Below are positions 1 through 5,500 of a stretch of DNA of 5,500 nucleotides, one piece after another. The first letter of the stretch is position 1, and each line of letters begins with the position of its first letter. This DNA comes from an uncultured Eubacteriales bacterium (GTDB taxonomy: Bacteria > Bacillota_A > Clostridia > Christensenellales > Aristaeellaceae): contig CALVKX010000138.1 in the NCBI GenBank assembly GCA_944333375.1, forward strand, positions 1-5,500. Direction: 5' to 3'. Below the pieces are notes generated by a model, which saw only the letters and a program-made list of their open reading frames with translations, did not search any database and had not been told where the DNA came from. The translations under genes were made by a program, and so were the position numbers.

Positions 1-993
1 CCCCGCGACTACCTCAACAGCTACCTGCTCATCGCCATGATCGTGGCCGCCGTCATCGGCGTGTTCGCCGCCCGGCCCCAGGTCAACCTGCCCGCCTTTT
101 CGGGCTTCACCGTCAACGGCCAAACCCTCTTTCCCTTCCTCTTTGTCACCATCGCCTGCGGCGCGGTGTCCGGCTTCCATTCCCTCGTCTCCTCCGGCAC
201 GGCCTCCAAGCAGATCAGGAACGAAAAGAGCATGCTCCCCGTCTCCTTCGGCGCCATGCTGATGGAGTCCATGCTGGCGGTCATCGCCCTCATCGCCGTG
301 GCCTCCTTCGCCTCCCCGGAGCAGACCGCCGCCCTGGGCTACACCACCCCCTCGCAGATCTTTGCCGGCGGCGTGGCCGGCTTCCTGAGCGTGATGAACC
401 TGCCTCAGGACGTGGTCTTCACCCTCATCAACCTCGCCGTCTCCGCCTTCGCCCTCACCTCCCTGGACTCGGTCGCCCGCGTGGGACGGCTGTCCTTCCA
501 GGAGCTTTTCCAGGATGACGCCGCAGGCGAAAAGCGCGCGCGCCCCCTGCGCAGGCTTCTGACCAACAAGTATTTCGCCACCGTCCTCACCCTCGTGCTG
601 GCCTTCTTCCTCACCGAGGTGGGCTATGACTCCATCTGGCCGCTGTTTGGCTCCTCCAACCAGCTCCTCTCCGCCCTGGCCTTCCTGGCCTGCGCCGTCT
701 TTCTCAGACGCACCCGGCGCAGGAGCTTCATGCTCTGGATCCCCCTGTTCACCATGAGCGCCGTGACTTTCTCCGCGCTGATCCTGACCATCCTTAACCT
801 GGGCAGGGGCATCGCCGACGGCACCTATCTGTGGATGGCGGGCATCACCGCCACGGTGGACGGCGCGAGCGTGCTGACCGCCTGGGGCGCCGTCGTTCAG
901 ATGGTGTTCGCGGTGCTGATCCTGGCGCTGGGCGTGAGCGTGGTGGCGCAGGGCGTGCGCAAGCTGCTGGGGAAGGATTCCGCGGCGGCGTAA
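1..993 (+). CDS. cstA: CstA-family carbon starvation / pyruvate-peptide transporter, C-terminal part (5' end outside window)
   Basis: This is an integral membrane transporter of the CstA family. E. coli members (CstA, BtsT) are known for pyruvate uptake and have been linked to peptide use during carbon starvation. The frame is open from base 1, so the gene starts upstream; 330 residues are visible, ending at TAA 991-993. Family signatures seen, counted from the first visible codon, are PRDYLNSYLL (1-10), SGFHSLVSSGTASKQI (57-72), ALTSLDSVARVGRLSFQEL (151-169) and IWPLFGSSNQLLSALA (212-227). About eight or nine hydrophobic segments are visible, roughly at 8-23, 43-57, 82-104, 136-155, 190-206, 218-235, 243-265 and 297-318, with an Arg-rich loop at 236-241. 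The short tail after the last helix suggests the compact Firmicutes form rather than the roughly 700-residue E. coli form. A terminator follows at once, so this is the last gene of its transcript. The substrate cannot be read from the sequence. Confidence 0.93.
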   Translation, partial: PRDYLNSYLLIAMIVAAVIGVFAARPQVNLPAFSGFTVNGQTLFPFLFVTIACGAVSGFHSLVSSGTASKQIRNEKSMLPVSFGAMLMESMLAVIALIAVASFASPEQTAALGYTTPSQIFAGGVAGFLSVMNLPQDVVFTLINLAVSAFALTSLDSVARVGRLSFQELFQDDAAGEKRARPLRRLLTNKYFATVLTLVLAFFLTEVGYDSIWPLFGSSNQLLSALAFLACAVFLRRTRRRSFMLWIPLFTMSAVTFSALILTILNLGRGIADGTYLWMAGITATVDGASVLTAWGAVVQMVFAVLILALGVSVVAQGVRKLLGKDSAAA

Positions 994-1012
994 AGGGATT
1001 TTGGCAACCTGG

Positions 1013-1041
1013 GCCGGCATCCGATGGGTGCCGGCTTTTTT
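1013..1041 (+). terminator. Intrinsic terminator after cstA
   Basis: GCCGGCA (1013-1019) pairs perfectly with TGCCGGC (1029-1035). The stem can extend inward through a T-G wobble and two C-G pairs to a GAT loop (1023-1025), and it is followed directly by six T residues (1036-1041). It lies 19 bases after the cstA stop codon. It should end the cstA transcript and separate it from the small ORF and recombinase downstream. Confidence 0.9.
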
Positions 1042-1093
1042 CATAGGACGGGGGGCGGGCGCATAAAGCTCAGGGAGGGGAGGCGCATGACGC

Positions 1094-1336
1094 ATGGAGG
1101 AGAAGGGGATCAGAGGCGTGGGCTCGGACGGGGAGGAGCTGCGGGACCTGGCGGGGGTTTCGCTGGACACCGGCATCCCGCCGGAGGAGCGGGCGGCGTA
1201 TGTGCTGGAGGCGCTGGGGGACCCCTGCCGCTTCCGGGTGGGCGAAATCCGCGCCCGGCTGGCGTTTTCGCAGGAAGGGCCCTGCCTGCAGGATGCGCTT
1301 TTCGACCTCCTGCGGCGAAAAAAAGGCGGGCTGTGA
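1094..1336 (+). CDS. Small recombinase-associated protein, DUF6870-like (function unknown)
   Basis: This is an 80-residue soluble protein with no signal peptide, membrane segment or known catalytic motif. The core (residues 16-73) reads DLAGVSLDTGIPPEERAAYV, then a GDPCRFRVG segment, then a hydrophobic stretch ending in LQDALFDLL. This matches my memory of the short DUF6870-type proteins encoded beside clostridial serine recombinases and transposons: a D-L-x-x-V-x-D start, an 'N/D-P-x-x-F' turn and a terminal amphipathic helix. That assignment is from memory and is not verified. The start is chosen from the purine-rich ribosome binding site GGGAGGGGAGG (1073-1083), 10 bases before ATG 1094. 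A second ATG at 1087 is in another frame and gives only an Arg/Gly-rich shadow. The gene ends at TGA 1334-1336, 15 bases before the recombinase ATG and in the same frame, so the two are almost certainly co-transcribed. An accessory or regulatory role for the recombinase is only an inference from this position. Confidence 0.7.
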   Translation: MEEKGIRGVGSDGEELRDLAGVSLDTGIPPEERAAYVLEALGDPCRFRVGEIRARLAFSQEGPCLQDALFDLLRRKKGGL

Positions 1337-1337
1337 G

Positions 1338-1343
1338 AAGGGG
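1338..1343 (+). promoter_or_regulatory. Ribosome binding site that sets the recombinase start
   Basis: AAGGGG lies 8 bases before ATG 1352 but only 2 bases before the in-frame GTG at 1346. Spacing therefore favours ATG 1352 as the recombinase start. The site begins just after the TGA of the upstream small gene, which suggests translational coupling. Confidence 0.6.
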
Positions 1344-1351
1344 CGGTGGCG

Positions 1352-2938
1352 ATGGTGGGGACGAGGGTATGGAAAATCGCCGTCTATATCCGCCTTTCCA
1401 GGGAGGACGCCGCAGGCCTGGACGAGTCGCAGAGCGTGGGCAACCAGCGCGCGCTGATCCGCGAGCACATCGCCGGCCTGCGCGACGGCGACGAGTACGA
1501 CATCGTGGACGAATACGTGGACGACGGCGTCTCGGGGACGACGGACGACGAGCGGAGCGGCTTTCAGCGCATGCTGGGGGACATAAGGCGGGGGCGCGTG
1601 AACTGCGTCGTCGTCAAGGACCTGGCGCGCTCCTTCCGCAACTACAGCGATCAGGGCTACTATCTGGACGACTGGTTTCCCCGGCACGGCGTGCGCTTCA
1701 TCTCCCTGTTCCACCAGCCCCTGGACAGCTACAGGGAGCCCCGGGCCATGCGCAGCATCGCCGTTCCCATCCAGGGCGTGCTCAACGAGAACCACTGCGC
1801 CGAAACCTCCGACAAGGTCCGGGAGGTCTTTGACATGAAGCGGCGAAACGGGGAGCATATCGGCTCCTTCGCGCCCTACGGCTACCGCAAGGACCCCCGC
1901 GACAAAAACGCCCTGCTGGTGGACGAGGAGGCCGCGGCGGTCGTGCGCGAGATCTTCTCGCTGTTTTTGGACGGCCTTAGCAAAAACGCCATCGTCCGCC
2001 GCCTCAACGAGCAGGGGGTCCTGTGCCCCGCGGCCTACAAGCGCGAGCGCCTGGGGCTCAAATACCAAAACCCCAGCCTCGATCCCGCCAGGCGGCCCCT
2101 GTGGTGCGCGATGACCGTAGGCGCCATCCTTCAAAACCGCATGTACTGCGGGGACATGGTCCAGGGGCGCTTCCGCATGAAAAGCTACAAGGTGCATGTT
2201 CAGGAGGCCGTCCCCCGGGAGCAGTGGTACGTGGTGGAAAACACCCACGAGCCGGTCGTCAGCCGGGAGACGTTTGAAAAGGCGCAGCGCCTGCTCAGGC
2301 GCCCCACCCGCACCGGCCCCCGGCAGGGGGAACTGTACCTGTTCAGCGGCTTTCTCAGGTGCGCCGACTGCGGCAGGTCCATGAGCCGCAGCAGGGCCGG
2401 AAACAGGGTGTACTACTACTGCCGCACCTACAAGGACCGCTCCAGGGCGGCCTGCACCAAGCACACCCTCCGGCACGAGGATCTGGAGGCCGCGGTGCTG
2501 CGCGCCATCCAGCTTGAGATCTTCCTCGGGGCCGACCCTGAGGCGCTCGTGGAGCAAATCGGCCGGCTTGCGCCGGGGGCCGCACCAAAGCGGGCGGACG
2601 CTGTGGGGCAAAGGCGGCGGGAGCTGGAGAGAATTTACCGCTACAAGCAATCCGCCTACCAGGACTGGAAGGACGGCGAGCTCTCCCTTGCGGACTACCG
2701 CCGCATGCGGGAGGACTACGAGCGGCAGGCCCGTGCGCTGGAGGAGGCGCTGGAGGCCCTGCGGAACGGGCGGGCGGACGTCGCGGACGGCGCGCGGGAA
2801 AGCCCGCTTCTGGACGACCTCGCGCGCCAGCGCAACGCGGGCAGGCTGACGCGGGATCTGCTCATTGCGCTGGTGGATCACATCAGCGTGTCCGAGGGCG
2901 GGCGCATCACCATCGCGTTTCGCTTCTCGCCGTGCTGA
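1352..2938 (+). CDS. Large serine recombinase (clostridial TnpX/TndX-like group)
   Basis: This is a site-specific DNA recombinase that would integrate, excise or invert DNA by a serine-linked double-strand exchange. It has 528 residues from ATG 1352, or 530 from GTG 1346, which is within the usual size of the class. The N-terminal resolvase domain (about 8-160) carries the nucleophile Ser16 in VYIRLSRED, a DDGVSGT segment (57-63) and the active-site arginines Arg93 and Arg96 in [10 protein letters not shown]. The recombinase domain (about 172-320) opens with [13 protein letters not shown] zinc-ribbon domain uses Cys337, Cys340, Cys357 and Cys368, with CADCG at 337-341. A charged coiled-coil runs at about 418-475, and a short beta-rich tail ends at TGA 2936-2938. 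All expected parts are present, so the enzyme looks intact. The arginine segment reads R-S-F-R, whereas many relatives have R-x-G-R. No phage or conjugation genes lie nearby. The target site and the element boundaries cannot be read directly, but the right edge is probably just past the stop codon. Confidence 0.95.
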   Translation: MVGTRVWKIAVYIRLSREDAAGLDESQSVGNQRALIREHIAGLRDGDEYDIVDEYVDDGVSGTTDDERSGFQRMLGDIRRGRVNCVVVKDLARSFRNYSDQGYYLDDWFPRHGVRFISLFHQPLDSYREPRAMRSIAVPIQGVLNENHCAETSDKVREVFDMKRRNGEHIGSFAPYGYRKDPRDKNALLVDEEAAAVVREIFSLFLDGLSKNAIVRRLNEQGVLCPAAYKRERLGLKYQNPSLDPARRPLWCAMTVGAILQNRMYCGDMVQGRFRMKSYKVHVQEAVPREQWYVVENTHEPVVSRETFEKAQRLLRRPTRTGPRQGELYLFSGFLRCADCGRSMSRSRAGNRVYYYCRTYKDRSRAACTKHTLRHEDLEAAVLRAIQLEIFLGADPEALVEQIGRLAPGAAPKRADAVGQRRRELERIYRYKQSAYQDWKDGELSLADYRRMREDYERQARALEEALEALRNGRADVADGARESPLLDDLARQRNAGRLTRDLLIALVDHISVSEGGRITIAFRFSPC

Positions 2939-3203
2939 ACTTTCCTTCTTCAATCGCCCCGGTGGGGCCCGTGGGCCCGGTAATGCCGCTTATGCCGCGC
3001 GCGCCGATCTCGCCGGCAGGCCCCTCGGGGCCGGTCGCGCCGGTCGCGCCGGTGGCCCCGGTTGGACCCGCAGGGCCCGTGGGGCCGGTGGGACCCGTAG
3101 GGCCGTCGGCTCCGGTGAACCACACGGGAAAGCCGCGCAGGGTACAGGCCGGACACATCGTGCAGCCGCACCGGCCGCAGGGGCGGTTGCCATAGAGGGG
3201 CAT
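2907..3203 (-). CDS. Collagen-like Gly-X-Thr repeat protein with Cys-rich N-terminus, probably truncated
   Basis: This 98-residue minus-strand ORF has a Cys-rich head ([20 protein letters not shown], five Cys in residues 9-20), then PVWFTG, then 18 uninterrupted Gly-X-Y triplets (31-84), mostly GPT and GAT. It ends in a non-collagen tail, [14 protein letters not shown]. Such proteins in Firmicutes often coat spores or the cell surface and form triple helices; that role is inferred here. The start is well supported: AGGTG (3211-3215 on this strand) sits 7 bases before ATG 3203, and an in-frame stop lies just upstream. The last 14 residues are encoded in the junction and in the antisense of the recombinase 3' end, and the usual globular C-terminal domain is absent. 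The gene therefore appears cut by the adjacent recombinase DNA. It could still be a naturally short protein. The plus strand here reads as Pro-Val-Gly repeats, which I take as the shadow. Confidence 0.62.
   Translation of the reverse strand: MPLYGNRPCGRCGCTMCPACTLRGFPVWFTGADGPTGPTGPTGPAGPTGATGATGATGPEGPAGEIGARGISGITGPTGPTGAIEEGKFSTARSETRW
2952..3113 (-). repeat. Imperfect 9-bp tandem repeats encoding collagen triplets
   Basis: This stretch encodes the 18 Gly-X-Y triplets of the collagen-like protein. The units are variants of GGNCCNACN on the minus strand. One pair is perfect: GGTCGCGCC (plus strand) occurs at 3033-3041 and again at 3042-3050. Such repeats are prone to slippage in whole triplets, so copy number may differ between strains without breaking the frame. 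Confidence 0.8.
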
Positions 3204-3242
3204 GGTCCATCACCTACTTTCCAGGTCTGCATCATCCTATTC

Positions 3243-3270
3243 CGCGGGCGGGCGGAGGGTGCGGCCCGCG
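3243..3270. repeat. GC-rich inverted repeat in the divergent intergenic region
   Basis: CGCGGGC (3243-3249) is the exact reverse complement of GCCCGCG (3264-3270), with 14 bases between. It lies between the divergent collagen-like gene and the XRE-cupin promoter, just upstream of that promoter's -35 region. It could be an operator or an RNA hairpin in a minus-strand leader. There is no T-run, so I do not call it a terminator. In such GC-rich DNA a 7-bp repeat can also arise by chance. Confidence 0.35.
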
Positions 3271-3272
3271 TC

Positions 3273-3302
3273 TTGCATCTTTCCGTGCTTCCGTGCTATA
3301 AT
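3273..3302 (+). promoter_or_regulatory. Extended -10 promoter for the XRE-cupin / acyl-CoA synthetase operon
   Basis: A perfect TATAAT (3297-3302) is preceded by TGC, giving the extended -10 form TGnTATAAT (3294-3302). The -35 element is weak: TTGCAT at 3273-3278 with an 18-base spacer, matching only the first three consensus bases. Transcription should begin near 3309, giving a leader of about 37 bases before ATG 3346. This is the only strong housekeeping-type promoter I see in the window. Confidence 0.8.
3281..3296 (+). repeat. Perfect 8-bp tandem duplication in the promoter spacer
   Basis: TTCCGTGC occurs twice without a gap (3281-3288 and 3289-3296), ending exactly where TATAAT begins. 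It fills most of the spacer between the -35 and -10 elements. It may be a tandem half-site for a regulator or a slippage product. Losing one copy would destroy the -35 spacing but keep the extended -10. Confidence 0.75.
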
Positions 3303-3312
3303 ACGCCAAAGT

Positions 3313-3325
3313 GCCCCATTGGGGC
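3313..3325 (+). repeat. Inverted repeat in the leader, candidate operator
   Basis: GCCCC (3313-3317) and GGGGC (3321-3325) are perfect inverted arms around ATT. The site lies a few bases after the predicted transcription start and just before the ribosome binding site AAGGAGG (3329-3335). That position suits an operator for the XRE-cupin protein encoded next, or a small RNA hairpin affecting translation. The function is inferred from position only. Confidence 0.5.
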
Positions 3326-3345
3326 CGGAAGGAGGCGCACCCGTT

Positions 3346-3903
3346 ATGTCCGATCCTGTGAAGCAAGTGGCCATGAGAATTCTGGACCTTCGAGAGATCT
3401 CGGACTACACCGTTGAAAAGATGGCGCAAGTGCTCAACGTATCCACCGACGAGTACCGCAAATATGAAAGCGGCGAGGTCGATATGCCCATCAGCTTTCT
3501 GGTCAAGATCGGCGAGGTATTTCATGTGGACATGACAGAGCTTTTGACCGGCGAGGCGCCGCGGCTCAACGTGCTCAGTGTCACGCGCGCGGGCAGGGGA
3601 CAGGAGGAAACCAGCTGTCATGACCAGTATGTCTACCGCAACCTGGCCTATAATTTCGTTGGCCGCAAGATCGAGCCGATGTATGTGGTCGTGGACCCGG
3701 AGGACAACAAGACGTTGACCCCCAACAGCCATGACGGACAGGAGTTTGACTACATCCTCTCGGGCACCATGCACATCGTCATCGGCAAAAACGACTTGGT
3801 CCTGCATCCCGGCGACAGCGTGTACTATGATTCGCGCACGCCGCATGCCATGGAGGCCGTCGGCGGCGAGGCGGTGCATTTTCTGGCCATCGTGATCCCG
3901 TAA
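3346..3903 (+). CDS. XRE-family HTH regulator with C-terminal cupin domain
   Basis: This is a 185-residue one-component regulator. An N-terminal XRE-type helix-turn-helix (about 10-68) is recognisable from VEKMAQVLNVSTDEYRKYES, with the usual PISFLVKIGEVFHVDMTELL end of the fold. A linker follows, then a C-terminal cupin_2 barrel (about 112-183) with NSHDGQEFDYILSG and HPGDSVYYDSRTPHAM. Likely metal or ligand residues are His129, Glu133 and His167. The first His of the usual H-x-H pair is Asn127, so metal binding may be altered or lost. The start is ATG 3346, 10 bases after AAGGAGG (3329-3335); longer in-frame extensions run through the promoter. By family knowledge (for example PuuR and SutR of E. 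coli) such proteins bind DNA and sense a small molecule in the cupin pocket. It leads an operon with the acyl-CoA synthetase 47 bases downstream, so its ligand may be that enzyme's substrate or product, and it may control its own promoter. The ligand is unknown. Confidence 0.92.
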   Translation: MSDPVKQVAMRILDLREISDYTVEKMAQVLNVSTDEYRKYESGEVDMPISFLVKIGEVFHVDMTELLTGEAPRLNVLSVTRAGRGQEETSCHDQYVYRNLAYNFVGRKIEPMYVVVDPEDNKTLTPNSHDGQEFDYILSGTMHIVIGKNDLVLHPGDSVYYDSRTPHAMEAVGGEAVHFLAIVIP

Positions 3904-3950
3904 GCGTCCGGGCGATCGCATCCCCCCGTTCCGAAGGAGTTTGAAACCGT

Positions 3951-5500
3951 ATGCTGGCTGACCGATATATCCGTACCGACCTGACGAGTCAGGAGGACTT
4001 TGAGAAAAACTTTGCGCTCAACGTGCCCGAGCGCTTCCACTTCGCCTACGACGTGGTGGACGAGTACGCGCGCATCTCGCCCGAAAAGCGGGCGCTGATC
4101 TGGTGCGACCTCAAGGGGCACGAGCGCACCTTCACCTTCGGCGACATCAGCCGCATGAGCAACCGGGCGGCCAACGTGTTTAAGGCCCACGGCCTCAAAA
4201 AGGGCGATCCCGTCATTCTCATGCTCAAGCGCCGCTGGCAGTTCTGGGTGGCGGCGGTGGGACTGCTCAAGGTGGGCTGCGTGCTCATCCCCGCCACGGC
4301 GCAGCTTCAGAAAAAGGACATCGTCTACCGCGTCAAGGCCTCCAGCGCCCGCGCCATCCTGTGCGTGGAGGAGCCGGAGGTGCGCGGCCACGTGCTGGCC
4401 TCCGCGCCGGAGTGCGATACGCTCACGGCGCTGTTCACCCTGGGCAGCGAGCCGGGCTTTCTGGACTTTGACGCCGAGCTGGCCGCCGCCTCCGAGCGCT
4501 GGGACAAGCCCGCCGAGCTGCCAAAGAACGACGATATCATGCTCATCTACTTCACCAGCGGCACCACCGGCATGCCCAAGATGGCCGCGCACAGCTGGAC
4601 CTATCCCATCGCGCAGACGGTCACGGCCTACTACTGGCACAACGTGGGGGACGACTCCATCCACATGGCCGTGGCCGACACCGGCTGGGCCAAGGCGGGC
4701 TGGGGCAAGCTCTACGGCCAGTGGATCTGCGGCGCGACGCTGTTTGTGTACGACTTTGACCGCTTCATCGCCGCCGACCTGCTCAAAATGCTGGAAAAGC
4801 ACCGCGTGACCAGCTTTTGCGCGCCACCCACGGTGTACCGCTTCCTCATCAAGGAGGACCTGGCAGCCTACGACCTCAGCGCCCTCAAGTGGGCCAACTG
4901 CGCGGGCGAGCCGCTCAACCCCGAGGTCTACGACCAGTTCCTCCGCCTCACGGGCGTGAAGATCCACGAGGGTTTCGGCCAGAGCGAAACCACGCCGCTG
5001 CTGATGACCAGCAAGTGGATGGAGCCCAAGACCGGCAGCACCGGCCGTCCCTCGCCCGCCTACGACATCGCGCTGGTGGACGAAAACGGGCAGGACGTGG
5101 ACGACGGCGTGGAGGGCGAGATCGTCATCCGGCTGGACAAGGGTCATCCGGCGGGCCTGTTCCTGGGCTACTACCGCAGCCAGGAGCAGACCGACGCGGT
5201 CTTTTACAACGGCATGTACCACACCGGCGACATGGCCTGGCGCGACGTGGACGGCTACTACAACTTCATCGGCCGCGGCGACGACGTCATCAAGTCCAGC
5301 GGCTACCGCATCGGCCCCTTCGAGGTGGAGAGCGCGCTGCTGACGCACCCGGCGGTGCTGGAGTGCGCGGTGACGGCCGTTCCGCACCCCGACCGCGGGC
5401 AGGTGGTCAAGGCCACGGTGGTGCTGGTCAAAAACCGCGGCTACGAGCCTACCGACGCGCTGAAAAAGGAGCTCCAAAACCACGTCAAGCAGGTCACCGC
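3951..5500 (+). CDS. AMP-forming acyl-CoA synthetase, medium-chain (ACSM/MACS)-like, 3' end outside window
   Basis: This is an adenylate-forming ligase that should activate a carboxylic acid with ATP and transfer the acyl group to CoA, in the cytoplasm. From ATG 3951 the frame stays open for 516 codons to the window end. The start has AAGGAG (3934-3939) 11 bases upstream. Motifs in order: the ATP-binding P-loop YFTSGTTGMPK (200-210), DTGWAKAGWGKLYGQW (243-258) typical of the medium-chain/acetyl-CoA synthetase branch, CAGEPLNPE (317-325), GFGQSETT (341-348), YHTGD (423-427), and the hinge GRGDDVIKSSGYRIGP (441-456) with hinge Asp444. The visible end, HVKQVT, corresponds to the point just before the A10 segment, which normally carries the catalytic lysine. 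About 30-45 residues are therefore missing because of the window edge, not because of a mutation. The gene is co-directional with the XRE-cupin gene and probably in its operon. The chain length or aromatic nature of the acid cannot be decided from motifs. Confidence 0.93.
   Translation, partial: MLADRYIRTDLTSQEDFEKNFALNVPERFHFAYDVVDEYARISPEKRALIWCDLKGHERTFTFGDISRMSNRAANVFKAHGLKKGDPVILMLKRRWQFWVAAVGLLKVGCVLIPATAQLQKKDIVYRVKASSARAILCVEEPEVRGHVLASAPECDTLTALFTLGSEPGFLDFDAELAAASERWDKPAELPKNDDIMLIYFTSGTTGMPKMAAHSWTYPIAQTVTAYYWHNVGDDSIHMAVADTGWAKAGWGKLYGQWICGATLFVYDFDRFIAADLLKMLEKHRVTSFCAPPTVYRFLIKEDLAAYDLSALKWANCAGEPLNPEVYDQFLRLTGVKIHEGFGQSETTPLLMTSKWMEPKTGSTGRPSPAYDIALVDENGQDVDDGVEGEIVIRLDKGHPAGLFLGYYRSQEQTDAVFYNGMYHTGDMAWRDVDGYYNFIGRGDDVIKSSGYRIGPFEVESALLTHPAVLECAVTAVPHPDRGQVVKATVVLVKNRGYEPTDALKKELQNHVKQVT

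Noticed and set aside
1038..1067. TTTTCA-N18-CATAAA as a promoter for the small gene and recombinase
   Set aside because: Weak match at both elements; the -35 overlaps the terminator T-run and the start would fall on the ribosome binding site. No convincing promoter for the module could be named.
1318..1324. A7 run as a programmed frameshift site joining the small gene to the recombinase
   Set aside because: The two genes are already in the same frame, so a shift would not join them, and no stimulatory structure is evident.
1024..1833. A 269-codon plus-strand frame across the terminator, small gene and recombinase start
   Set aside because: Gly/Arg/Pro-rich with no motif. It starts inside the cstA terminator and overlaps two better-supported genes.
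1070..2953. A 627-codon open frame on the minus strand antisense to the recombinase
   Set aside because: It mirrors the recombinase frame in GC-rich DNA, has low-complexity Ala/Val/Arg/Pro content and no recognisable domain. The plus-strand recombinase has full domain and catalytic residue support.
2956..2978. Hairpin-like GCCCC/GGGGC and GGGCCC repeats just after the recombinase, considered as its terminator
   Set aside because: They are by-products of GGNCCN collagen codons and have no T-run on either strand.
2952..3113. Short-period repeats considered as a CRISPR array
   Set aside because: The period is 9 bp with no spacers, and it is fully explained by collagen Gly-X-Y coding.
2932..3195. 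Plus-strand ORF of Pro-Val-Gly and Ala-Pro-Val repeats
   Set aside because: It is the antisense reading of the collagen triplets. The minus strand has a well-placed ribosome binding site, a Cys-rich head and true Gly-X-Y periodicity.
3912..3919. GCGATCGC palindrome between the regulator and ligase genes
   Set aside because: A single 8-bp palindrome in GC-rich DNA with no second copy or flanking structure; chance is the simplest explanation.
3825..5483. A 552-codon open frame on the minus strand antisense to the acyl-CoA synthetase
   Set aside because: His/Val/Ala/Gly-rich translation with no domain. The plus strand carries the complete motif series of an adenylate-forming ligase.

Overview
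The window is GC-rich (clearly above 60% by eye) and fits a high-GC gut-type Firmicute (Clostridia, for example Christensenellales or Oscillospirales). This is an inference. It rests on a clostridial-type large serine recombinase, a Cys-rich Gly-X-Thr collagen-like protein of the kind seen in spore formers, strong AGGAGG-type ribosome binding sites, and the style of the CstA and acyl-CoA synthetase proteins. Nothing in the window fixes the species.

Layout from left to right: (1) The C-terminal 330 residues of a CstA-family membrane transporter (+), closed by a strong intrinsic terminator at 1013-1041. (2) A two-gene recombinase module (+): an 80-residue small protein that resembles the DUF6870-type partners of clostridial recombinases, then a 528-residue large serine recombinase with all expected domains. 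The two genes are in the same frame, separated by one TGA and 15 bases. (3) A minus-strand collagen-like gene (2907-3203), converging on the recombinase and overlapping its last 32 bases. Its 18 Gly-X-Y triplets stop 13 bases short of the recombinase stop codon and it has no C-terminal domain, so it looks truncated where the recombinase DNA begins. (4) A 142-base divergent intergenic region with a clear extended -10 promoter facing right, an 8-bp tandem duplication in its spacer, and two inverted repeats. (5) An operon (+) of an XRE-cupin regulator (185 aa) and, 47 bases downstream, a medium-chain acyl-CoA synthetase-like AMP-forming ligase. The ligase runs off the right edge after 516 codons, just before the expected catalytic lysine segment.

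How the parts fit: the recombinase module is probably a small mobile element, or the remnant or end of one, lodged between host genes (cstA on one side, the collagen-like gene on the other). Its right boundary probably lies at about 2939-2951. The XRE-cupin protein probably senses a small acid or related metabolite and controls its own promoter and the downstream ligase. No RNA gene, CRISPR array or origin was seen. No gene-free stretch exceeds about 150 bases. I found no wholly new system. The most distinctive points are the recombinase/collagen-gene junction and the structured promoter of the regulator-ligase operon.
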